Assembly: GCF_900114605.1 (NCBI RefSeq)
Contig: NZ_FOTP01000006.1
Coordinates: 186,001 to 250,000 of the forward strand
Length of the DNA: 64,000 nucleotides
Direction of reading: 5' to 3'
Source of the DNA: Bradyrhizobium sp. NFR13
Lineage (GTDB): Bacteria; Pseudomonadota; Alphaproteobacteria; Rhizobiales; Xanthobacteraceae
The position numbers were made by a program, and so were the translations under genes. The notes under the pieces are model-generated. The model made no database searches, was not told the DNA's origin, and worked only from the letters and a program-made list of their open reading frames with translations. Below are positions 10,156-18,749 of this stretch, one piece after another (the first letter of the stretch is position 1; every line of letters begins with the position of its first letter).

Positions 10156-11814
10156 ATGACGATGAAATCCGATCCATCGCAGCCCGTCATTGCCGCCGAG
10201 CATCTGACTGTAACCGTCGGCCCCGGCGGCAACAAGCTCGTCGACGACGCCAGCTTCTCCATCAGGCCCGGCAGCATGCTGGCGCTGGTCGGCGAGTCCG
10301 GTTCCGGCAAGACCATGGCCGCGCGCGCCGTGCTCGGCCTGTTGCCGACACCACTGATCGCCGCGCCCGGCAGCAGCATCAGGTTCCGCCACACCGAACT
10401 GGTCGGCATCGCACCGCCGGCGCTGCGCAAAATTCGCGGCGCGCATATCGGCATGGTGTTCCAGGAGCCGATGGTGTCGCTCAATCCGTCGATGACCATC
10501 GGTCGGCAGATGGCCGAAGGCCTCAAGCTGCATCATCGCCGGCTGTCGCGCGGCGAGATCCGCGAGCGCTGCCTCACGATGCTGAAGCGCGTCAGCATTC
10601 CCAATCCGGTTCATTGCCTCGACGCCTATCCGCATGAGTTTTCCGGCGGCATGCGCCAGCGCATCATGCTGGCCTCGGTGATGTTGCTGAAGCCCGATCT
10701 CTTGATCGCGGACGAGCCGACCACAGCGCTCGATACGCTGGTGCAGCGCGACGTGCTCGACCTGATGGTCGAACTGACGCAGGAAAACGGCACCGCGGTG
10801 CTGCTGATCAGCCACGACCTCGGCATGGTCTCGCATTACGCGCGCGATGTCGCCGTGATGCTGAAAGGCCGGATCGTCGAACAGGGCCGCAGCTATGAGG
10901 TGCTGTCGTCGCCGCAGCACGACTACACGCAGCGGCTGGTCGATGCGTTGCCGCGGCGAAGCGCTGGCGGATTGCGTAGCGCCCGCACGATCAAGCCGCT
11001 GGTCGAACTGTGCGACGTGGTGATCGACTACGCAGGACGCCCGCGCCTGTTCGGCCGCACGGAGGCCAAGCGCGCCGTCGACGGCGTTGACCTCACCATC
11101 GGCGAGGGCGAGACGCTGGCGCTGGTCGGCGGCTCAGGGTCCGGCAAAACAACGCTCGGGCGCGCCACCGTCGGCCTGATCACGCCGACCTCGGGCAGCA
11201 TCGCCTTCCGCGGCGGACAGATCATGACCTGGCGTGGCCGCGCGGCGCGGCTGCAGCGCGAGGAGATGCAGATCATCTTCCAGGATCCATATTCGTCGCT
11301 CGACCCGCGCCAGCGTATCGGCGATATCGTCGGCGAGCCGCTGCGCCTCGACACCACAATGGATGGCAAGGCGCGCGATGCCCGCGTGCGCGAGGTGCTC
11401 GACGAGGTCGGCCTGTCCCAGGACTTCCTGCGCCGGCTGCCGCATCAGCTTTCCGGCGGCCAGCGCCAACGCGTCGCCATCGCCCGCGCTATCGCAAGGC
11501 GTCCCGCCTTCGTGGTTGCGGACGAGCCGGTCTCGGCGCTCGACATGACCGTGCAGAAGCAGATCCTGAAACTGATCCGTGATCTGCAGGACCGCTACGG
11601 GTTTGCATGTTTGTTTGTCTCGCACGATCTCGGCGCCGTCGAACAGGTGGCCGATCGCGTGGCGGTGATGCAGAACGGCAAGATTGTCGAAGTTGGCAGC
11701 CGGGATGATATCTTCGATCGTCCACAGCATGACTATACGAAGCGGCTGCTGAACGCGGCGATGCTGCTGGATCGGACGTTTGAAGGAGCGGCGGTGGCGA
11801 CGGCTCAGCTCTAA
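10156..11814 (+). CDS. Fused double ATP-binding protein of peptide-type ABC transporter (DppD-DppF)
   Basis: A 552-residue tandem ATPase. The N-terminal half has Walker A GESGSGKTM, signature FSGGMRQR and Walker B LLIADEP. The C-terminal half has Walker A GGSGSGKTT, signature LSGGQRQR and Walker B FVVADEP. It thus equals DppD fused to DppF in one chain, as in GsiA/YejF-like transporters. It powers uptake through the two permeases upstream. The start follows the dppC stop by 4 bp. It ends 75 bp before the stop of the oppositely oriented binding-protein gene. Confidence 0.93.
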   Translation: MTMKSDPSQPVIAAEHLTVTVGPGGNKLVDDASFSIRPGSMLALVGESGSGKTMAARAVLGLLPTPLIAAPGSSIRFRHTELVGIAPPALRKIRGAHIGMVFQEPMVSLNPSMTIGRQMAEGLKLHHRRLSRGEIRERCLTMLKRVSIPNPVHCLDAYPHEFSGGMRQRIMLASVMLLKPDLLIADEPTTALDTLVQRDVLDLMVELTQENGTAVLLISHDLGMVSHYARDVAVMLKGRIVEQGRSYEVLSSPQHDYTQRLVDALPRRSAGGLRSARTIKPLVELCDVVIDYAGRPRLFGRTEAKRAVDGVDLTIGEGETLALVGGSGSGKTTLGRATVGLITPTSGSIAFRGGQIMTWRGRAARLQREEMQIIFQDPYSSLDPRQRIGDIVGEPLRLDTTMDGKARDARVREVLDEVGLSQDFLRRLPHQLSGGQRQRVAIARAIARRPAFVVADEPVSALDMTVQKQILKLIRDLQDRYGFACLFVSHDLGAVEQVADRVAVMQNGKIVEVGSRDDIFDRPQHDYTKRLLNAAMLLDRTFEGAAVATAQL

Positions 11815-11829
11815 TCGTGTCGCCCCACG

Positions 11830-11860
11830 AAAAAACCCGAAGCCGTCGCTGGCTCCGGGT
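11830..11860 (-). terminator. Rho-independent terminator
   Basis: On the minus strand the sequence reads ACCCGGAGCC, loop AGCGAC, GGCTTCGGGT, followed by a run of T. The stem has one mismatch and is followed by six T. It lies just past the stop of the binding-protein gene and also faces the end of the ATPase gene, so it probably stops transcription from the minus-strand gene. Confidence 0.75.
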
Positions 11861-11889
11861 CTTCAAGTCTGCCGTAACGCTGCGGGGCG

Positions 11890-13461
11890 TTACGGCTTCT
11901 TCCACACGCCCCAGGCGCGCGGTTTTTCGAGCGGCCACGACTCGTAATTCACGAGTTTCGGCGAGACCGCCTCGATCACGGGATAATAATAAAGGCCGAG
12001 GATTGGCACCTCCTCCGCCATTTTGGCATGGAGCTGCTTCAGGAGCGCCTTGCGCTCATCAAAGCTGGTGGTCGTGAGTGCCTTGAGATAGAGCGCCTGC
12101 GCCTCCGCATCGTCCCATTGCGAGGTAGGCGCCTTGACCTTGTTGCCGATGATGGTGCCATACATCAGCATCGGGTCGGCGCGGGAGGAATAACCAAAGG
12201 ACTGCAGCTGGAACTTGCCGCTCATCCAGTTCTCGAGCTGCGCGGCCCAGTCGATCACATCGAGCTGCACATTGAAGCCGGCAGCGTTGAGCATGGCCTG
12301 CACGACAACGGCATTCTCATACATGCCGATATAGCGTTTGTTGGTCTGCATCTTGATCGGCTCGCCCTTGTAGCCGGCCTCCTTCAACAGCTTCTTCGCG
12401 GCTTCCGGATCGTATTTCGGCCAGGCCTGGAACGACTTGTCGAAATAGGCCGAGGATTCCGCCACCCCCGACGGGTTGAACTCGGTGAGCCCGAGCAGCT
12501 TGGTTTCGGCCATTTCCTTGAAGTCGATCGCATGCGCCAGCGCGCGGCGAATCTTGACGTTCGACATCAGGGGATCGGAGGTCTGGATCAGGACCGCCGA
12601 TAGCGACAGGCCCGGCGCGGTCTTCACGATGGCGCCGCGCTTCTTCATCTCCTCGATGCGCGAGACCTGAAGATAGGTGACGATATCGACCTGCCCGGCA
12701 AGCAGCGCGGTTTCCGCCGCGGTCTTGTCGGGAATGACGACGAAACGCACCTCATCGAAATAGCTGGTGCGGTCGCCGCCAAAACCGTCACGCTTCTGCT
12801 TCGACGGGACATAATCCGCGAAGCGTTCCAGCGAGACATATTGCTCCTTGCGCCATTCCTTCAGCTTGAACGAGCCGGAGCCGATCGCCGAACCTGCGAT
12901 CCAGTTGCCGTCGGCATCGACATTCTTCGGACTGGCGATCCAGAAATTGCAGACGATGTCGGCAAGCCGGATCAGAAACAGCGTGTTCGGCTTATCGAGG
13001 GTGAAGACAACCGTGCCATCGTCCGGTGCTTCCACCGACTCGACCTTCATGCCGCGCGACCCGTCGAAGCTCGCGGCGCAGACCCATGGTGCGCCGGACT
13101 TCGGCGCGGCCATGCGGCGATCCCACAGCCATTTGACGTCGGCAGCCTTCACCCTGTCGCCGTTGTGATAGGTCATGCCGTCGCGCAGCTTGAAACTGTA
13201 GGTCTTGCCGTCCGGCGACACGGTCCAGCTCTCGGCTGCTGCGGGACCGATGGTCATGTCGTTCCTGTGCGCGACAAGCTGCTCATAGATGTGGTTGAGG
13301 ACGTGATCGGTGAGATTGTCGCTGCGCGAGGCGTCAAGCGTGCGGATATCCGCCGTCATCACGATCCGCATGGTGCCGCCGCGGATCGGCTCCTCGGCGG
13401 CGACCGGGCCCGCGAAAGCAAAGGCCGCAACAAGCGCGACGAAAGCTGATCTCATCCTCAT
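11890..13461 (-). CDS. Periplasmic substrate-binding protein of peptide-type ABC transporter
   Basis: About 523 residues of the SBP_bac_5 (DppA/OppA) family. A Sec signal peptide precedes the mature start (FAGPVAAEEPIRGGTMRIV). Family landmarks are TLDASRSDNLTDHVLNHIYEQL, SFKLRDGMTYHNGDRVKAADVKW, KIRRALAHAIDFKEM and the C-terminal LYYYPVIEAVSPKLVNY. It delivers the ligand to the permease pair of the opposite-strand operon. I start at ATG 13461 because GGAG sits six bases upstream; TTG at 13473 is the alternative. The gene lies downstream of the aminotransferase gene in the same direction, 27 bp apart, suggesting a unit of aminotransferase plus binding protein. Confidence 0.93.
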   Translation of the reverse strand: MRMRSAFVALVAAFAFAGPVAAEEPIRGGTMRIVMTADIRTLDASRSDNLTDHVLNHIYEQLVAHRNDMTIGPAAAESWTVSPDGKTYSFKLRDGMTYHNGDRVKAADVKWLWDRRMAAPKSGAPWVCAASFDGSRGMKVESVEAPDDGTVVFTLDKPNTLFLIRLADIVCNFWIASPKNVDADGNWIAGSAIGSGSFKLKEWRKEQYVSLERFADYVPSKQKRDGFGGDRTSYFDEVRFVVIPDKTAAETALLAGQVDIVTYLQVSRIEEMKKRGAIVKTAPGLSLSAVLIQTSDPLMSNVKIRRALAHAIDFKEMAETKLLGLTEFNPSGVAESSAYFDKSFQAWPKYDPEAAKKLLKEAGYKGEPIKMQTNKRYIGMYENAVVVQAMLNAAGFNVQLDVIDWAAQLENWMSGKFQLQSFGYSSRADPMLMYGTIIGNKVKAPTSQWDDAEAQALYLKALTTTSFDERKALLKQLHAKMAEEVPILGLYYYPVIEAVSPKLVNYESWPLEKPRAWGVWKKP

Positions 13462-13488
13462 GCGGTTCTCCAAATCAGGTTGAAATAT

Positions 13489-14856
13489 TTACAGGTCAAA
13501 ATGCCGGGCCGTCTCGTCGAGCGCGCGCTTGAGCTTGTCGACGATCTCGTCGATCTCGGCATGAGTGATAACCAGTGACGGGCTGAGCACGATGGACTGG
13601 CCGACGGCGCGGACGATCAGGCCCTGATTATAGGAGGTTTCGCGGCAGAAGATGCCGGCGCCGTCCTCGACTGTGAATATCTCACGCGTGTCCTTGTCCC
13701 GAACCAGTTGCAGCGCCGCCAGCGTGCCGATGCCGCGCACCTCGCCGACGATCGGATGCTGCTCGAATTGTGCCAGCGCCTGATGCAGATAGGGACCGAT
13801 GTCATTACGAACGCGGTCGACCAGGCCTTCCCGTTCAATGATGTCGATATTGGCGAGCGCCACCGCGCAAGCGACGGGATGGCCCGAATAGGTATAGCCA
13901 TGGGCAAGCAACCCGCCGGCACCGATGGTCTCGAACACCCGCTTGTTCATTGCCACCGCGGCGATCGGCAGATAGCCGGAGGAGAGGCCCTTGGCCAGGG
14001 TCATCAGGTCCGGCGTGACGCCGTAAGTCTGCGCGCCGAACCAATTGCCGGTGCGGCCGAAGCCGCAGATCACTTCGTCCGCAATCAGCAGCACATCGTA
14101 TTTGCGGCAGATGCGCTGGATTTCCGGCCAGTAGGTCGATGGCGGATCGATCACGCCGCCGGCGCCTTGCACGGGTTCGCCGATAAAGGCCGCAACATTC
14201 TCAGGCCCGAGTTCGAGGATCTTTTGCTCGAGCGCCTGCGCGGCCTGCAGCCCGAATTCCTCCTTGGTCAGCTCGCCGCCGAACATGTACCAGTGCGGAT
14301 GCTGGATATGCGCGAAGCCGGGGAGCGTGCCGCCGTCCATGGCGTGCATATGCGGCATTCCGCACAGGCTCGCGGCAGCCAGCGTGCTGCCGTGATAGGC
14401 CATGGTGCGGCTGATGAAGGTGCGTTTGGCCGGCTTGCCCTGCAGCTTCCAGAAATAGCGCACTATGCGCACAATCGTGTCGTTGGCCTCGGAGCCGGAT
14501 GAGGTGAACAGGAAGTGGTCGAGACCATCCGGCGTGAGCTGCGAGAGCTTGTGGGCCAGCTCCGTCATCGCCGGCGTCGTCGACTGGAAATGGTTGCTGT
14601 AGAACGGCAGCTCCGTCATCTGCCGCGCGGCGGCATCGACCAGCTCCTGCCGGCCATAGCCGACATTCACGCACCACAGCCCGGCCATGCCGTCGAGAAA
14701 CCGGCGGCCGTCACTGTCCCAGATCTGGCAGCCCTCGCCATGCACCACGACGCGGGTCTTGCCGCCGGTGATCACGGCGGGATCGGTGAAGGAATGGACG
14801 TGATGCGCGCCGTCGAGCGCCTGCAAATCGCCGGTTGTTCTTGTTGTATCGAGCAT
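13489..14856 (-). CDS. Class III omega-aminotransferase (PLP-dependent)
   Basis: A 455-residue aminotransferase related to beta-alanine:pyruvate and putrescine-type omega-transaminases. Seen motifs are the substrate-side WCVNVGYGR, the phosphate-binding SSGSEANDT, YHGSTLAA, the LIADEVICGFGRTG block with Asp260, and the PLP lysine Lys289 in LAKGLSSGY. It would move an amino group from an omega-amino acid or diamine to pyruvate or a similar keto acid. The start at 14856 has GGAGA ten bases before the ATG. Next to an ABC importer and two amide-type hydrolases, it fits the step after hydrolysis, as NylD does in nylon-oligomer degradation; that link is inference. Confidence 0.9.
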   Translation of the reverse strand: MLDTTRTTGDLQALDGAHHVHSFTDPAVITGGKTRVVVHGEGCQIWDSDGRRFLDGMAGLWCVNVGYGRQELVDAAARQMTELPFYSNHFQSTTPAMTELAHKLSQLTPDGLDHFLFTSSGSEANDTIVRIVRYFWKLQGKPAKRTFISRTMAYHGSTLAAASLCGMPHMHAMDGGTLPGFAHIQHPHWYMFGGELTKEEFGLQAAQALEQKILELGPENVAAFIGEPVQGAGGVIDPPSTYWPEIQRICRKYDVLLIADEVICGFGRTGNWFGAQTYGVTPDLMTLAKGLSSGYLPIAAVAMNKRVFETIGAGGLLAHGYTYSGHPVACAVALANIDIIEREGLVDRVRNDIGPYLHQALAQFEQHPIVGEVRGIGTLAALQLVRDKDTREIFTVEDGAGIFCRETSYNQGLIVRAVGQSIVLSPSLVITHAEIDEIVDKLKRALDETARHFDL

Positions 14857-15004
14857 GTTTTTCTCCGACGACGCCGAGCAGCCACGACAGGGCCAGCGTC
14901 CACGAAGGGATCATCGAATTGCCCGGACGATTGCGGGAGATGCCAAACAGGGGCCGTGTGGTGCGCAGCGCGCACCGTGGGCGTCCGATGCGCGGAGCAG
15001 ACCG

Positions 15005-15397
15005 CTAGGTGTGATGCGCGAAATCCGCCGGGGTCAGCTCGATCGGCTGGCCATGCGGCGTGCGATCGGCGGCGTGGTCCCAGGCATCGCGATAGCGGTG
15101 CAGCGCATCCGCCGTCGTCACACCCTTCTCGGCGATCAGGTTTTCCAGCGTCGCCAGCCAGTGGCGATAATAGGTCTCGCCGGTGTCGGCATCGCCACCC
15201 GCCTGGGCGCGCTTGATCTCGGCAGCCAGCGCCGCGGCCCATTCCGTCCAGGTGAACACGCCGCGCTCATGCAGCGTCACGGCCATGGCGAAGGCCTGCG
15301 CCTCCCACGGCTCGCGAAACACCGGCCCCTCGGCGTCGCAGGGAATGCTCGGGATTTCGACCGTCGCACGGGTTGCAGCCTGGGTATTGGTCGTCAT
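15005..15397 (-). CDS. Nitrile hydratase accessory protein-like (orphan)
   Basis: A 130-residue protein with the nitrile hydratase beta-subunit N-terminal-like fold used by accessory/activator proteins (P14K/NhlE type). Recognisable pieces are FREPWEAQAFAMAVTLHERGVFTWTEWAAAL, DTGETYYRHWLATLE and the C-terminal TPHGQPIELTPADF. In usual loci it follows the alpha and beta subunit genes and helps load metal into the alpha subunit. Neither subunit lies in this window: the flanking genes are an aminotransferase and an amidohydrolase. I place the start at ATG 15397 (GTG 15400 also possible). It may act in trans or have been repurposed. Confidence 0.78.
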   Translation of the reverse strand: MTTNTQAATRATVEIPSIPCDAEGPVFREPWEAQAFAMAVTLHERGVFTWTEWAAALAAEIKRAQAGGDADTGETYYRHWLATLENLIAEKGVTTADALHRYRDAWDHAADRTPHGQPIELTPADFAHHT

Positions 15398-15587
15398 CAC
15401 GCGAGCTCACATCACTTGTTATCTGAACATGCTGCCAACACCGGAATCCATCACAGATGTCGCTGCAAGGCAATGTGTGGGGCAATGCTGAAACCGCGGG
15501 CTTGCATTGCCCAATGTGCAATCTTGCCGCGCGCGCGAATTTGCGTCATTCGCTGCGCGTGGCCAATTGACTGAAGGTGGAATGCAT

Positions 15588-17234
15588 ATGAACGAGCCGA
15601 GCCTGATCCTCACCGGAGGTCGCATTTTCTGCGGCCTCAACGAAGGCTTCGTCGAAGCGATCGCGATCAAGGACGGCCGCGTGCTGGCGACCGGCTCAGC
15701 CGAGACCATGGCCGAGCTTGCCGGGCCGGATACGCGCATCGTCGAACTCGCCGGCCGCACCGCCATCCCGGGTCTGAACGATGCGCATATGCATCTGCTG
15801 CCGCTCGGCCTGACCATGACCGAGATCAATCTGCGGCCGGAGACCGGCGCCAACAGCATTGGCGAAATCCTGCGCCGCGTCGCCGAGAAGGCCAAGACGG
15901 CCAAGCCCGGCGAATGGATCAATGGCCGTGGCTATGACCATTACGAGCTTGCGGAAAAGCGACATCCCACCGCCGAAGAGCTCGATCAGGTTGCGCCGAA
16001 CAATCCGGTCTATCTCAAGCGCACCTGCGGCCATGTCGCCGTGATCAACACGCAGGCGATGCGCGCGGCCGGCATCGGCCACAACACGCCGCAGCCCGAT
16101 GGCGGCATGATCGAGCGCCGTGACAACAAGCTGACCGGCCTGCTCGCTGAACGCGCGCTGCGCCTGATCGTCGACGCCGCGCCGAAGCCAAGCGCCGAAC
16201 GCCTGCGCGATGCGATCGACCGCGCCAGCCGATTCATGCTCGAGCAAGGCTTCACAAGCGTGATGGATGCTGCGGTCGGCATGACCGCGGGCATGGACGA
16301 GATCGATGCCTACGAGCATCTTGCCAAATCGAACACGTTGCCGATCCGCACCTGGGTCTGTATCTACGGCAACACCGACGGCATCGGCGATCAGGCACAT
16401 GCTGCCGGTTATCGCTTCGGCCGCGAGGTCGGCATGCTGCGCTATGGCGCGATGAAAGTGTTCGGCGACGGCAGCGCGGGCGGCCTCACCGCTGCGATGT
16501 CCGAGCCCTATCTCGTGGGCGATCCCGATAACCGCGGCATCTTCTGCTACACCGACAAAGAGATGCACGACTATCTCGCGCATTATCATGGCCTCGGCTA
16601 CCAGCTCGCGATCCACGCCATCGGCGATGCCGCCATCGAGCAGGTTCTGTCAGGGATCGAGAAGGCCGGCACGCCGGACAATCCGATCCTCGGCCGCCGC
16701 CATCGCATCGAACATTGCGGCTTCCTGAGCGACAGCCAGATCGCGCGCATGGCAGCCGCGGGCATCGATCCGGTGCCGCAGCCGGTCTTCATGTATGAAT
16801 TCGGAGATCTCTACATCACCAATCTCGGCCAGGCGCGCACCGACGTCGCCTATCCCATGCGCAAGTGGTTCGATGCCGGCCTGCATCCGGCCGCGAGTTC
16901 GGACGCGCCGGTCTCCACCACCGATCCGTTCAAGAACCTGTTCACGATGACAACGCGCATGTCCAACCGCCATACGTTGCTTGGCGAAGGTCAGAAACTG
17001 TCGATGGCGGAGGCGATCCACGCCTACACTTATTTCGGCGCCTATACGCAGTTCGCCGAAGATCGCATGGGCCGTCTGGTGCCGGGCCAGCTCGCGGATA
17101 TCGCCGTGCTCAGCCATGACGTGTTTACGGTCGCGCCGGAAGAGGTCGAAAAGGACACCCGCTGCGACCTCACCATTCTCGGTGGCGACGTCGTCTTCGA
17201 CAGACTGGGTCAGGTCGCGGTCGCGGCGGAATAG
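15588..17234 (+). CDS. Amidohydrolase family 3 protein (YtcJ-like)
   Basis: A 548-residue metal-dependent amidohydrolase. Near the N-terminus it has LILTGGRIFCGLNEGF and the metal-binding DAHMHLLPLG, in the middle AIHAIGDAAIEQ, and later HRIEHCGFL and PAASSDAPVSTTDPF, typical of the NfdA/YtcJ branch that removes amide or formyl groups from small molecules. The start is ATG 15588, with GGTGG seven bases upstream; ATG 15582 would be too close to that site. It is divergent from the nitrile-hydratase-like gene, with 190 bp between them where both promoters should lie. The substrate is unknown. Confidence 0.9.
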   Translation: MNEPSLILTGGRIFCGLNEGFVEAIAIKDGRVLATGSAETMAELAGPDTRIVELAGRTAIPGLNDAHMHLLPLGLTMTEINLRPETGANSIGEILRRVAEKAKTAKPGEWINGRGYDHYELAEKRHPTAEELDQVAPNNPVYLKRTCGHVAVINTQAMRAAGIGHNTPQPDGGMIERRDNKLTGLLAERALRLIVDAAPKPSAERLRDAIDRASRFMLEQGFTSVMDAAVGMTAGMDEIDAYEHLAKSNTLPIRTWVCIYGNTDGIGDQAHAAGYRFGREVGMLRYGAMKVFGDGSAGGLTAAMSEPYLVGDPDNRGIFCYTDKEMHDYLAHYHGLGYQLAIHAIGDAAIEQVLSGIEKAGTPDNPILGRRHRIEHCGFLSDSQIARMAAAGIDPVPQPVFMYEFGDLYITNLGQARTDVAYPMRKWFDAGLHPAASSDAPVSTTDPFKNLFTMTTRMSNRHTLLGEGQKLSMAEAIHAYTYFGAYTQFAEDRMGRLVPGQLADIAVLSHDVFTVAPEEVEKDTRCDLTILGGDVVFDRLGQVAVAAE

Positions 17235-17354
17235 AGAGAGCGCGAGACGCTGAGACACACAGACTATATCCGCCGCTCCGTCTCGCCAGAGCAACGATCT
17301 GTTTGACGAAGCCCTCTTGCCGGGAGGCCGCCGCTTCGTTTGTGCATAAATGTA

Positions 17355-17379
17355 CCGTCGCCAAACGACATGGCGACGG
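17355..17379. other. Perfect 8-bp stem hairpin downstream of amidohydrolase
   Basis: CCGTCGCC (17355-17362) and GGCGACGG (17372-17379) form a perfect 8-bp stem with a nine-base loop. It lies between convergent genes (amidohydrolase and DUF3551). There is no T tract on either side, so this is a possible Rho-dependent or weak stop, not a classic terminator. Confidence 0.35.
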
Positions 17380-17406
17380 CCGCCGATTCAAAAACGACGC
17401 AACGCC

Positions 17407-17625
17407 TTAACGGACGCGCTTGCGACAGGAGGCACCTGTTCCGCTGACCGCTGCACGGCATTGGTCGATCGTGTCATAACTACAATCGGTGCCCCGCGAC
17501 TGCGATTTGGCGCACCACGCCCTTCCTTTGGCTTCGCTCTGCGTGGTTACGAAGACCATGCTCGCGCTCGCGAGTATCGTAGAAACAAGCAGGGACAATA
17601 AAAAACGCTTCTTCAGGTTCTGCAT
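17407..17625 (-). CDS. DUF3551-family small exported protein
   Basis: A 72-residue protein with a Sec signal peptide (KKRFLLSLLVSTILASASMVFV, cleavage around the QSEA region). The mature part carries the family pattern AWCAKSQSRGTDCSYDTIDQCRAAVSGTGASC with four cysteines, which probably form disulfides in the periplasm. The family is common in Bradyrhizobium-type genomes, often in many copies per genome, and its function is unknown. The start is the Met at 17625; AGGAGG lies just upstream on the minus strand. Confidence 0.75.
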   Translation of the reverse strand: MQNLKKRFLLSLLVSTILASASMVFVTTQSEAKGRAWCAKSQSRGTDCSYDTIDQCRAAVSGTGASCRKRVR

Positions 17626-17785
17626 CGCATCCTCCTTTTCAATCGTCGAAATAATGGATGACGCGATTGCATCACGATATCAGGTGTTGACCTGATCTGA
17701 GCCGCGGAATCACCCCTACGATCGCAACGAGCGATCGTGATGCGCCGGAATGGCTATCGCAGGCACAACGGTGCAATCGTATCGC

Positions 17786-18070
17786 TCACCTGCAATAGCG
17801 ATGCGATACCGGGTGGGATCTTCCGTGCGACGACCGAACCCAGCAACGACCATGGCGCCAGTAGTACCGGCTGTGCATATGCCGCCTCTGCCCCCCCACC
17901 ACCGCTCCAGTGGCAGCACCAATGGCCGCGCCGCGTCGCCCGCCGACAGCGCCGCCAATGATGGCACCGGACACTGCGCCGCGCCCCGCTGCGCTTTGGG
18001 CAAGCGCATCCGCCAGCGGAACCACTGCAGACAGCGTGAGTAGAACGAGCAAGGTTGAGATCCGGCGCAT
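17786..18070 (-). CDS. Exported glycine-zipper protein
   Basis: A 94-residue protein with a signal peptide (RRISTLLVLLTLSAVVPLADALA) and a glycine-zipper repeat stretch (GAVSGAIIGGAVGGRRGAAIGAATGAVVGG) that would insert into or oligomerise at membranes. A His/Arg/Tyr-rich tail (SRYYWRHGRCWVRSSHGR) follows. The start is supported by AGGGAG seven bases upstream. The function is unknown; glycine-zipper proteins of this kind are often envelope-associated. Confidence 0.7.
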   Translation of the reverse strand: MRRISTLLVLLTLSAVVPLADALAQSAAGRGAVSGAIIGGAVGGRRGAAIGAATGAVVGGQRRHMHSRYYWRHGRCWVRSSHGRSHPVSHRYCR

Positions 18071-18298
18071 GCGTAACTCCCTGACAATTGATGCTCTGTG
18101 GCCCGCCCCTCACCTGTCCCAATTTGAAATGCACTTGCAGAGCCATAGCTATCGGGGAAAACCCTTGGTCGCTTCGCCTGATGCGACTGGCGATCCCGTA
18201 CGCCGCCATCCGGTCACGGAACCAATGCCGACCGCATGTGCCAGCGCCTTACCAATTATTCACTGGGACACGCCGCCCTTCCGAATTATTGGAGCGCG

Positions 18299-18550
18299 AT
18301 GCGATATTTTTTCCATATCCTGGACGGGCCGAAAGTTTTTCCCGATGAGGTAGGAAGCCGCCTTGCAAATCCGACGCTCGCGATCACGCAGGCGCGGGCC
18401 CTTGCTACGGAATTGAGCAAGGCCGGCGCGCTTTGCAGGTCCCATCTGGTGTTCGTTCTCGACGAGAACGGCAACCGTATCTTCGGATACCGGCCAGCTG
18501 ATCGACAGTCGCAAGGCGGACCATTTTTAGTCCGCATGGCTCTTCCCTAA
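18299..18550 (+). CDS. DUF6894-family small protein
   Basis: An 83-residue cytoplasmic protein that starts MRYFFHILDGPKVFPDEVGS, followed by a helical segment (AITQARALATELSKAGA) and a beta strand (LVFVLDENGNRIFGYRP). The MRYFFH-x(2)-DG start and D-E-x-G spacing are the hallmark of DUF6894, frequent in rhizobia and of unknown function. No strong Shine-Dalgarno is visible. An extended frame reaches 18236, but the family start at 18299 is clear. Confidence 0.72.
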   Translation: MRYFFHILDGPKVFPDEVGSRLANPTLAITQARALATELSKAGALCRSHLVFVLDENGNRIFGYRPADRQSQGGPFLVRMALP

Positions 18551-18749
18551 CGCGTTTGATAGATTTTTCCGCATTGAACGGCCTCGCACATGGCTGCCGC
18601 CATATATGCGGATCGGGACATCACCGAAGAAGTTGCCGCGTATCAGGGTAAAGCCCGATACCCGCTCGGGTGCTTTCCCCTATATCTCCTGTCGCGCTTC
18701 AAATTTTCCGGGCTATCCTGCACCACATCGTCATTTCCGGGGATCGGTC

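Noticed and set aside
12841-13449. Plus-strand frames over the peptide-binding protein gene
   Set aside because: Antisense shadows of a clear SBP_bac_5 gene.
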